DNA from: Ruminimicrobiellum sp045223915
Lineage (GTDB): Bacteria > Elusimicrobiota > Endomicrobiia > Endomicrobiales > Endomicrobiaceae
NCBI GenBank assembly: GCA_045223915.1
Contig: JBGUZU010000016.1
Coordinates: 1 to 50,554 of the forward strand
Direction of reading: 5' to 3'
Length of the DNA stretch: 50,554 nucleotides
How positions within the stretch are numbered: the first letter of the stretch is position 1; every line of letters begins with the position of its first letter. This document shows positions 25,005 to 32,831 of the stretch, piece after piece. The notes beneath the pieces are model-generated. The model did not search any database, was not told the DNA's origin, and was given only the letters and a program-made list of their open reading frames with translations. Made by a program: the position numbers and the translations under genes.

Positions 25005-27986
25005 ATGGCAGATAACAATCAACCTGTTCCCAATAGGAACGAATTGCAATTAGGTCTTTTTATAAATAATCAGTATGTCGCAGTAAAAAAAATCGGTGTC
25101 GGCGGTTTCGGTATCGTTTGGCAAGCATACGATTTTAGTTTAAGAAATTTTATAGCAATAAAAGAACTCCTTCCGGAATATGCTCAGCCCAAATTCGTAG
25201 AAATGTTTTATAAAGAAGCACTTATAGCCAAAAATATTATACACGATAATATCGTGAGAGTTCAGCATTTTTGGCAGGGCAGTAACGGTTCATATTATGT
25301 AGTTCTCGACTATGTTAGAGGAACAGATTTAGAGAACTTAATTCAAAAATGTAACGATATGAACACGAAAATTCCGTGGCAACTATCAACTTTTATTTGT
25401 ATGAGTGTGTTAAAAGCTATAGATTATGCCAACAGAATTGCAAGAGATTCCATCACAGGTAATGCATACGGAATAGTTTACAGAGATATTTCTCCAGGAA
25501 ATGTTTTGTTATCTTTTGACGGAAATATTAAATTAAGTGATTTCGGTATTGCAAAAACAGCAGACGAAATAAGAGATTCTATCCCCGAGAAAGTTATTAC
25601 CGGAAAATACCCTTACATGTCTCCTGAACAAATACAAGGTTTGCCTGATATAGATCATAGAACGGATATCTTTTCCGTTGCAATATTGTATTCGGAAATG
25701 TTGACCGGACAAAAATTGTATCAGGGTACCAACGAAGAAATAAAAGATCAAGTTTTAAATAAAAAATTCAATCCTGCAGACTTGAAATTAGATGCAAGTG
25801 TTCCCGCTGAAATAGGCGATATCATAGCAAAAGCTTTGGAAAAAGACAGAGACAACAGATACGATAGAGCCATTGAGATGTACAGAGATATAAGAAGAGT
25901 TTTGAAAGGTGTCGAAACCGACGAGCTTTCGGTTGAGTTATCCGAATTTATATTGAAGATGATGAGAGAGTCCGTTGCTAATTCCGAAAAGCTTATAGAA
26001 AAAGTAAAAACATTGAATGTTCAAGATGTCGGACAAACTCAAGGTATAAGAAAAATTACCTGTCAGGATTTTATAGTAGGTCAAACAAGAAACCTCGGAG
26101 CAGCTGCCGTTGGAGGAGCTGCCGCAGGTGCTGCAGCAATGGGTGCAGCCTCTCAAGGCGGAACAGGTAAAGTTTTAACTCAAAGACTTTCTGCCGCACA
26201 AGCTCAAGGGCAAGTTAACAATGTCCAAAGACCGCAACAACCAAAAGGAGAAGAAAAAGGTAAAACCGTTTTCGAAGAAGTGGGCGATTGGTTGTTCAAT
26301 AAATTTGATGAAATGAAAAAGAGTTTAATAAGAATAATGATAGCTATTCTTTTGGCTCTTTTGATTTTTGGACTTTTAGATATTTTCTTATTGCAAATAA
26401 CACCGTTCGGTAAGAATATATATTCAAGATTATATCCTCCGGATGTAGTTATAACCACGGTTCCTGCCGGAGCTGTTGTAAGTATGAAAACTAAAGAAGG
26501 CGACGTTGTTTTGAATAATGTGTCTTCTACAAATCCTATACCGGTAAGAAAAGTTCTTCCTAAAACTTATATTGTAACCGCAATAAAGGAAGGATTTAAG
26601 CCCGTTCAAAGAGTTGTTCAAATAGAACAAAGTGATAAAGGTAAAAAAGTAAGAAAAGAAAAAATAGAAATAATGTTCGATTTCTTGTTGAATGTTGATT
26701 CCGAGCCCAGAGGAGCAAGTGTTTATATAGACGGAAATAAATTTGGTGTAACACCTTGCAAGGCTCAACTTTTGGCAGGAGCACACACCGTAAAACTTAC
26801 ATTGGAAGGTTTTGATAATTTGGGATACGATTCTGCTTCCGGCGGTAAGGAAGGTCAATGCGATATTGATTTCACAAAGAGTATTATAGAAGAAATGTTC
26901 TCCGGAGTTGACAGAAGATTCTGGAATTGCGAACTTAAAAATATAGAAGGTGAAAATATATTCAGTGTAACAGGTTCGTTATTTAAGAAAGTAAAAATAG
27001 ATTCCGAACCTAAAGGTATGATGGTTCATGTTCAGGGAGAAAGTCAACCAAGAGGTGATACTCCTTTGAACACATTGTTTAAAGTCGGTAACTATAAAGT
27101 AAGATTTTTGGATCCGAGTGCAAAATACGGTGAAGCTTTGAAAGATTTTGAAGTAAATAAAGATTCAAAAACAGACTTATTTGTAAAGATGAATAAAATT
27201 ATTTCTTTCAAAGTAAAGTCAAAAGATAGTCCTACAGATACATTCTTAACAAAGGTTACAATATCTAATAAAGATATTGAACTTACGAAAGATATTTCGA
27301 CATCCAAACCTATAAGAATTCCGTTACCTGTGGCAGTTTACAATGTAACATTCCACGGTGATAACGAATACAGACCTTGTAAATTAACAAATGTAGATAT
27401 AAATAATACAAGTTCCGTAGTCGGTGAAATGGAATACTTGAAAGTTGCATTGGCATTAAAAGCTACGGACAGCAAAACAGCAAATCCGTTATCGGGTGCT
27501 TATGTATGGCTCGATAAAAAGATGATAGGAAAAACGGATAAATCAGGTATTTATAACGGGACATTTAAACCGGGTAAATATGAGTTTAAGGTAATTGCAA
27601 AAGGATATAAAGAACAAATAGTATTTGTTGAAGTATTGTCCGGTAAGAAATCCGAATTGCAAGTTATAATGGAACCGGAAGTTAAAGAAGAAGAAATAGT
27701 TCCTATAAACACAAATGCTTATGTTCCTACGCAAACCGATGCTAATTCCGATATTTCCGACGAGATAGCTCCTACGGATGATAAGATTGTTCCTAAAGAG
27801 ACTTCTAAACCGGTAGCAACAAAGAAAGAAAAGAAGAAAAAACAAGAAGAAAAATTAACGACAACGGATGAAGATGTTACCACAGAAAATCAGGTTGTTG
27901 TTTGTTTGAACTGCGGTTATGTTAACACCGCACCTGCAGGAAAGAAACTTAGATTTTGTATAAATTGTGCAAAATCTTTAAAATAA
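25005..27986 (+). CDS. Hanks-type Ser/Thr kinase with membrane segment, PEGA-like domains and zinc ribbon
   Basis: This is a 993-residue transmembrane protein kinase. The kinase domain (about residues 25-300) has the glycine loop GVGGFG at 31-36, catalytic K53, catalytic loop YRDISPGN at 159-166, DFG at 179-181 and SPEQ at 206-209, so it should be active. A Gly/Ala-rich linker follows, then one membrane segment (about 440-462). Beyond it are several PEGA-like beta repeats: VPAGAVVSMK near 487, SEPRGASVYIDG near 567, SEPKGMMVHVQG near 667, and a carboxypeptidase-regulatory-like unit near 825-890. The last residues (about 967-990) form a CLNC...CINC zinc ribbon. ATG 25005 is chosen over the TTG one codon earlier because of AAAAGGGG. 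A PP2C gene, an FHA gene and a receiver gene lie downstream. Confidence 0.92.
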   Translation: MADNNQPVPNRNELQLGLFINNQYVAVKKIGVGGFGIVWQAYDFSLRNFIAIKELLPEYAQPKFVEMFYKEALIAKNIIHDNIVRVQHFWQGSNGSYYVVLDYVRGTDLENLIQKCNDMNTKIPWQLSTFICMSVLKAIDYANRIARDSITGNAYGIVYRDISPGNVLLSFDGNIKLSDFGIAKTADEIRDSIPEKVITGKYPYMSPEQIQGLPDIDHRTDIFSVAILYSEMLTGQKLYQGTNEEIKDQVLNKKFNPADLKLDASVPAEIGDIIAKALEKDRDNRYDRAIEMYRDIRRVLKGVETDELSVELSEFILKMMRESVANSEKLIEKVKTLNVQDVGQTQGIRKITCQDFIVGQTRNLGAAAVGGAAAGAAAMGAASQGGTGKVLTQRLSAAQAQGQVNNVQRPQQPKGEEKGKTVFEEVGDWLFNKFDEMKKSLIRIMIAILLALLIFGLLDIFLLQITPFGKNIYSRLYPPDVVITTVPAGAVVSMKTKEGDVVLNNVSSTNPIPVRKVLPKTYIVTAIKEGFKPVQRVVQIEQSDKGKKVRKEKIEIMFDFLLNVDSEPRGASVYIDGNKFGVTPCKAQLLAGAHTVKLTLEGFDNLGYDSASGGKEGQCDIDFTKSIIEEMFSGVDRRFWNCELKNIEGENIFSVTGSLFKKVKIDSEPKGMMVHVQGESQPRGDTPLNTLFKVGNYKVRFLDPSAKYGEALKDFEVNKDSKTDLFVKMNKIISFKVKSKDSPTDTFLTKVTISNKDIELTKDISTSKPIRIPLPVAVYNVTFHGDNEYRPCKLTNVDINNTSSVVGEMEYLKVALALKATDSKTANPLSGAYVWLDKKMIGKTDKSGIYNGTFKPGKYEFKVIAKGYKEQIVFVEVLSGKKSELQVIMEPEVKEEEIVPINTNAYVPTQTDANSDISDEIAPTDDKIVPKETSKPVATKKEKKKKQEEKLTTTDEDVTTENQVVVCLNCGYVNTAPAGKKLRFCINCAKSLK

Positions 27987-28012
27987 TAATAATGTAGCAC
28001 GGAGATAGTATA

Positions 28013-30532
28013 ATGAAAAAAATACTGTTATTGACAAAAAGTTTTGTAATTTTAAGTTTGTTGTTCTGTTCAATCGGAGTTTTTGCTGATATTCCGAGAA
28101 CAATAAATGTACAAGGAAAAGTGACTAACGATTCCGGTGGACCGATACTTAATCCGGAAAATGTTGAGGTAAAGTTGTATGTAAGTGATGATAGAAACAC
28201 TTATGAGTTTAAGCCTATACAGGAAGATTTACCGGTTAAAATAGATTCCGAGGGCTTATACAATGTGAATATGGATCTCGGTGACATGAAATTTAATGTT
28301 GATAACGAATATACCTTTGAAGTAGAGGTTACTGCTGATGGTACCAGTATAAGATCTAAAGCAAGACCTTTTGCTTCCAATCCATTTGCTTTTTATGCAT
28401 CAACCTCAACCTATAGTTCCACAGCAACTTATTCCTTGATGTTGGATCCGTTGAAAGGTGAAAAATTAAAAAATGAAAATTTTTATACTAGTAGTCATAC
28501 ATATACTATAAAAGTTGGAACTGCAGCATATGCAATAAATGCAAGTTCAATAACTCGCAAAGGGTCGAAAGGTCAAGTGTGGGGAATGGATACTACTAAT
28601 ACTCAAGGTTGGATTAATCCGGGCGATATAGCCATATCGACTGCTGCTGCTAATAAGCTTGGTGGTATAATGTTAGGAGATAATACCGGTTTGTATATAC
28701 CAGCAAATAGTGCTATTTTAATGCTTAAAGCAGCAACAGCATCAACCATAGGTGGTGTTATTGTTTCTACCGGTGCAGGAACAGGGTTAACACTAAAAGA
28801 TGATGGAACATTGAGTATTTCTCCTGCAACTACAAGTAGTTATGGAGTAATAAAAGTGACTGCAGCAAACGGATTAACGATAGATAGTTCCGGGGCGGTA
28901 GCGATGGGGAAAGCCAGCACCAGTGCTTTGGGAACGGTAAAGATTGGAGATAATATAAATGTAGACAGCGACGGAGTAATAAGTGTAAGTCCGAGTTCAT
29001 TGGCAATACCATTGGCAACGACATCATCAACCGGAACGGTAAAGATAACACAAGCAAACGGATTAACGATAGATAGTTCCGGGGCGGTAAGTATAAGCAC
29101 GGATACAAAACCTTTAGAAGGCTCTGAAAAGTTGTTAACCAGCGGAGTAATATACAGCACGATGACAGAAATATATGATAAGATAGCAGAAATAACATTG
29201 GAAGCGGGCGATGGTATAAGTATACAAAATCATGTTGTATCCGTGTCAACGGCAGCAAATGGTGGTTTAAAAATAATTGATGATAGGTTGGGTGTATCTG
29301 TAGATGGTAGTACGATGGAAATAAATGGTGATGGGATAAAAGTTAAAGGCTTACCTGTCGGATCCACTGGAAGTGTGGAAGGTAAGTTTTGGGGCTTTTC
29401 AGATCCGGTTAATCGTGTTCAAGGTTGGGTGTCATTAGCTGGATTGGGAGTCATTGATCCTAAAGAAGGTTTAACTCTTGATGAAGATACTAAAATATTG
29501 AAAATATCAACCGCAACGGGGACAGGTTTGATATTTAGTGATAATACTGCAGATGCAGTATTAAAGATTTCCACAGGAACAGGATTGGCAATTAATGATA
29601 GCAATGAAATAGTTGTATCAACAGGAGCCGGATTGGCATTTGATTCTAATAATGGAATAGTTGTTTCCACCGGAATTGGATTAGCATTTGATGATAATAA
29701 AGTTATAGTATCAACAGGAGCCGGATTGGCATTTGATTCTGATAATAGAATAGTCGTATCCACGGGAATTGGTTTGGGTATTGATGATAATAAGATAATA
29801 GTATCTACAGGAGCAGGATTAACGTTTGATACTAATAATAGAATAGCTATATCAACAGGAGTTGGATTGGGAATTGATACTGCTAACAATACCTTAAATG
29901 TAACTACTGCACCATATGCACAACAAATAGTTAATTCAAGTACGGTAACGAGCAATAATGGAACCATACAAGTTTGGGCTAAAAATCCTGTTACTAATGA
30001 ACAAGGTTGGTACACTGCAACGGTAGTATCCTCGGATGTTGTGGTTGGTATTACTACTCACACTATTCATGTGGGTGGTATGGGAGGATCCGGAGATTGT
30101 GTTGATAAAGTAACACCAATTAAAGGAACGCTTACTTACCTTACTGGTGCAGATCTCGCAGAAATATATCAGTCAACTGAAAAGCTTGTTCCGGGTGATG
30201 TAGTTTCAATAGACACTGCAAAAGATAATGCAATAGTAAAAACAAAAGTAGCCGAAGACACTATGGTTGCGGGAGTCATTTCTACCGAACCGGGTGTATT
30301 AATGAATCAAGACGAAAAAGGATATAAGTTGGCCTTGGTCGGTAAAGTTCCAACAAAAGTTTGTAACGAAGGAGGAGCTATAAAAAGAGGAGATTTGCTT
30401 GTATCCGCCTCGATACCGGGGTATGCAAAAAAAGCAGGTGATAATCCGAAGGTAGGAACAGTTATCGGAAAAGCACTTGAAAATTCAGATTCTCAAAAAG
30501 GGACCATATTGGTTTTGGTGAACTTACAATGA
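28013..30532 (+). CDS. Secreted fibre-like protein with triple-beta-spiral-type repeats
   Basis: The 839-residue product has a signal peptide (1-25, ending VFA). An N-terminal beta domain (about 28-125) has the form INVQGKVTNDSGGPI...GLYNVNMDLG seen in many bacterial tail-fibre-like proteins. A long repetitive shaft follows: units of the type ANGLTIDSSGAVSI (near 285-360), then at about 520-630 at least seven 15-16-residue units of the form STGxGLxFDxNNxIVV. This G-L-x-F-D-x-N-x-I pattern recalls adenovirus and reovirus fibre shafts. The C-terminal domain (about 705-839) starts at TGADLAEIY and ends VIGKAL...ILVLVNLQ, a terminus also seen in other long bacterial fibre proteins. It is 26 bases after the kinase and overlaps the next gene by ATGA. 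Probably a trimeric surface or periplasmic fibre. Confidence 0.75.
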   Translation: MKKILLLTKSFVILSLLFCSIGVFADIPRTINVQGKVTNDSGGPILNPENVEVKLYVSDDRNTYEFKPIQEDLPVKIDSEGLYNVNMDLGDMKFNVDNEYTFEVEVTADGTSIRSKARPFASNPFAFYASTSTYSSTATYSLMLDPLKGEKLKNENFYTSSHTYTIKVGTAAYAINASSITRKGSKGQVWGMDTTNTQGWINPGDIAISTAAANKLGGIMLGDNTGLYIPANSAILMLKAATASTIGGVIVSTGAGTGLTLKDDGTLSISPATTSSYGVIKVTAANGLTIDSSGAVAMGKASTSALGTVKIGDNINVDSDGVISVSPSSLAIPLATTSSTGTVKITQANGLTIDSSGAVSISTDTKPLEGSEKLLTSGVIYSTMTEIYDKIAEITLEAGDGISIQNHVVSVSTAANGGLKIIDDRLGVSVDGSTMEINGDGIKVKGLPVGSTGSVEGKFWGFSDPVNRVQGWVSLAGLGVIDPKEGLTLDEDTKILKISTATGTGLIFSDNTADAVLKISTGTGLAINDSNEIVVSTGAGLAFDSNNGIVVSTGIGLAFDDNKVIVSTGAGLAFDSDNRIVVSTGIGLGIDDNKIIVSTGAGLTFDTNNRIAISTGVGLGIDTANNTLNVTTAPYAQQIVNSSTVTSNNGTIQVWAKNPVTNEQGWYTATVVSSDVVVGITTHTIHVGGMGGSGDCVDKVTPIKGTLTYLTGADLAEIYQSTEKLVPGDVVSIDTAKDNAIVKTKVAEDTMVAGVISTEPGVLMNQDEKGYKLALVGKVPTKVCNEGGAIKRGDLLVSASIPGYAKKAGDNPKVGTVIGKALENSDSQKGTILVLVNLQ
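28864..29088 (+). repeat. Exact 37-base direct repeat within the fibre gene
   Basis: The same 37 bases, encoding ANGLTIDSSGAV, occur at 28864-28900 and 29052-29088. Identity at silent positions suggests recent duplication or gene conversion inside the shaft. Confidence 0.85.
29570..29900 (+). repeat. Tandem shaft repeats in the fibre gene (15-16 codon units, 93-base super-repeat)
   Basis: Alternating 16- and 15-codon units encode STGxGL(A/G/T)(F/I)D-type repeats. A 33-base block beginning GTATCAACAGGAGCCGG occurs at 29615 and again at 29708, a period of 93 bases (31 codons). Confidence 0.85.
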
Positions 30533-31782
30533 TAAATAAAAAATTATTTGTATTATCTTTTTTGTTGTTGTTTGTAGTTCTGGTAGGGTATCTTTATGCT
30601 GCCGAAAATAAGAAAAATTTTGTCACTTTATTAAGTGGTGCAACTCATACGGTTACTTCCGGTAATTCCGGTGCCCCCGGTAAGAGTGAGTATTCTTTTA
30701 TCGGACAATCGGTAGTTTTTGATGAGTTGGGAGGAAAAAATGCTGTTTCCAGATCGGCATTTGGCTCCGCATTTTATGTCGGACAAAGTTCAAGTATTAC
30801 TTTTACAAATAAAACTGAAGATATAGTGTATGATGATATTAATGTGGTATTAAAAGTTAATATAGAATCTAATGCCGGAAAAATAGAAAAAATAAAATAT
30901 AGAGTTTGGGAAGGTGAAAATCCTGATTGGAACGATTATACGAAATGTCCTGAAAGACCATTTGAAGATTTTGATTCTTCTACAAGTGTTGATGTCAAAA
31001 GTACTTTTACTTTTTCCATGGGGCAACAATACAATTATTTCAAATTTTATGCGCAGACAGAAAATGATGCAAAGAGGTGGTCGGAAGTTTACAGGGTAAG
31101 ATTAACTCCCGAATTATCAGCTGATATAAAATTTACTTCGCCTGATTCTATAACTGCCGTGGCATCTTCGAATCCTAAGATAGAAACTACAAAATTTTCT
31201 TTGAATTATAAGCCTGTAACGATTTCTTTATATGAAGGAACTAAAGAAAATCCCATTGGTGATGCAATTTATACAGTAAAACTTAATACAGAAACAGTTC
31301 AAGGTTACAACATATATAATAGTACAGAATCATTTATTTCTTGTGATAATTCTGAACTTTATAAATGTGCTAAATCTTCCACAGAGACCTTAAAATTGGA
31401 GGCTAATAAACAATATTTTTTGGAAATATATCCTACAGGATCAGAGTCTGAGGAAGATAAAGATATTGTAGAATTTAAAGTTATATTAGACGGAGTTGCA
31501 AATATTGTGACTTATCCGTCGCCGTTTAATCCTAAGAAACAAAAGGTTAAAATTAAATATGTGTTGGGAAACACTTCAAATGTTACTATCAGGTTATACG
31601 ATAAAGCAGGCAAGGTTGTATGTAAGTTGGTTGACGGTGAACAAAGGTCGGCAGGCACAAATGAAGAAGAGTGGGATGGTAAAAACTATGCAGGTGAAAC
31701 TCTTGCAACAGGTGCTTATATAGTAGAAATAATTGCCGGAAGTGACAGAAGATATACGGCATTAGCTATAGTGGGTAAATAA
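30529..31782 (+). CDS. Secreted protein with C-terminal FlgD-like Ig domain
   Basis: The 417-residue product has a hydrophobic N-terminal signal (about residues 5-24) and a central beta-rich region without recognised motifs. The C-terminal domain (about residues 330-417) reads YPSPFNPKKQKVKIKY, IRLYDKAGKVV, EEWDGKNYAGETLATGAYIVEI. This is the FlgD-type Ig domain that in several phyla sits at the C-terminus of exported proteins, sometimes as a sorting domain for PorV-dependent secretion. It overlaps the fibre gene by 4 bases and is 1 base from a PorV-like gene. Its own function is unknown. Confidence 0.75.
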   Translation: MINKKLFVLSFLLLFVVLVGYLYAAENKKNFVTLLSGATHTVTSGNSGAPGKSEYSFIGQSVVFDELGGKNAVSRSAFGSAFYVGQSSSITFTNKTEDIVYDDINVVLKVNIESNAGKIEKIKYRVWEGENPDWNDYTKCPERPFEDFDSSTSVDVKSTFTFSMGQQYNYFKFYAQTENDAKRWSEVYRVRLTPELSADIKFTSPDSITAVASSNPKIETTKFSLNYKPVTISLYEGTKENPIGDAIYTVKLNTETVQGYNIYNSTESFISCDNSELYKCAKSSTETLKLEANKQYFLEIYPTGSESEEDKDIVEFKVILDGVANIVTYPSPFNPKKQKVKIKYVLGNTSNVTIRLYDKAGKVVCKLVDGEQRSAGTNEEEWDGKNYAGETLATGAYIVEIIAGSDRRYTALAIVGK

Positions 31783-31783
31783 T

Positions 31784-32821
31784 ATGAAAAAAATAAAAAA
31801 ATTATCATTAGTTTTAGCTTGTTTGACTTTTGTAGGAGTAACAAATGCTTTTGCAGGAACAGATGCAGCCGCTTTTTTGAAAAAAAGTGTCGGTGTGAAA
31901 GCTATAGGTATGGGTGGAGCCTATACATCTCTTGCAGACGATACATCTGCAATTTATTGGAACCCTGCAGGTCTTGCACAAATACAGGATTATTATTCGG
32001 TATATGCAATGGCTACAACGGGCGGTTCGGATAAATACCCGGGTCTTAAAGATGTTACACCTACACATCAATTCTTTGCAGCTTCATTGCCGTTACAAAA
32101 ATTTACCGACGTTTTAGGTAAAACCGTAGTAGGTATTGGATACATATCATCAAAAATGGATAACATTCAACATACTGCTGATGACGGAACATATCTCGGA
32201 ACGATAAGTGATACTGATGCCGCATATTATTTAACGGCAGCTCTTCCGTTGTGGCAATCTACAACAAGTTTATATGTAGGTGCTTCATTAAAATATATTA
32301 CCAAAAATATGTCTGACGTAGGTGTTTCGGAAGGCGGATTAGATATTGATGCAGGTGTTATATATTCGATAGATGCGGCAGATTACGGATTAATAAGTTT
32401 CGGCGCAATATTCCAAAAAGGTGTTCAAATGGGAGATGATAGTGCACCTATGACAACAAAAGTCGGTGCTTCCGATAAAGTTGTTTTTGCGGAAAAATAT
32501 CAACTTACCGGAGCATTGGATTTGGTTCAAAGACAGAATGAACCTTTAAGCGGAAACCTTGGACTTGAGTTTGGAGTACTGGATCTTTTAAAAATGGAAA
32601 TGTTTTCCATTAACGGAATATATTTAAGAGGCGGTGTTGAAGGATATGCAGTTGAAAGCAGATACAATATAACATCCGACTACAACGAAACCGCATCTTA
32701 TAATTTCGGTTTAGGGTTTGACTTTAGTATTATGAACACATATTTACAACTGGATATAGCAATATGCAGCGGTAATATATTTGAGCAGAATACAAAGTTT
32801 GCTCTTAATTTCTTTTTTTAG
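31784..32821 (+). CDS. PorV/PorQ-family (FadL-like) outer-membrane beta-barrel protein
   Basis: The 345-residue product has a signal peptide (1-24, ending NAFA) and then the family signature GVKAIGMGGAYTSLADDTSAIYWNPAGLA in pieces near residues 37-65. Amphipathic strands continue to the end, which closes with the aromatic run LNFFF. Family members include UPF0164 proteins and PorV, which in type 9 secretion binds cargo C-terminal domains. It is preceded directly by a gene with a FlgD-like C-terminal domain. A lipid or hydrophobic-solute channel is an equally possible role. Confidence 0.85.
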   Translation: MKKIKKLSLVLACLTFVGVTNAFAGTDAAAFLKKSVGVKAIGMGGAYTSLADDTSAIYWNPAGLAQIQDYYSVYAMATTGGSDKYPGLKDVTPTHQFFAASLPLQKFTDVLGKTVVGIGYISSKMDNIQHTADDGTYLGTISDTDAAYYLTAALPLWQSTTSLYVGASLKYITKNMSDVGVSEGGLDIDAGVIYSIDAADYGLISFGAIFQKGVQMGDDSAPMTTKVGASDKVVFAEKYQLTGALDLVQRQNEPLSGNLGLEFGVLDLLKMEMFSINGIYLRGGVEGYAVESRYNITSDYNETASYNFGLGFDFSIMNTYLQLDIAICSGNIFEQNTKFALNFFF

Positions 32822-32831
32822 AGGGTAGAAT

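Noticed and set aside
29419..30015. 198-residue minus-strand frame opposite the fibre shaft repeats
   Set aside because: Its PVDTTILL-like repeats mirror the DNA repeats of the fibre gene. It has no start signals and no independent similarity.
28013..30532. Fibre gene considered as part of a prophage tail module
   Set aside because: It has a Sec signal peptide and is embedded between kinase and PorV-like genes. No phage structural, lysis or integrase genes occur in the window.
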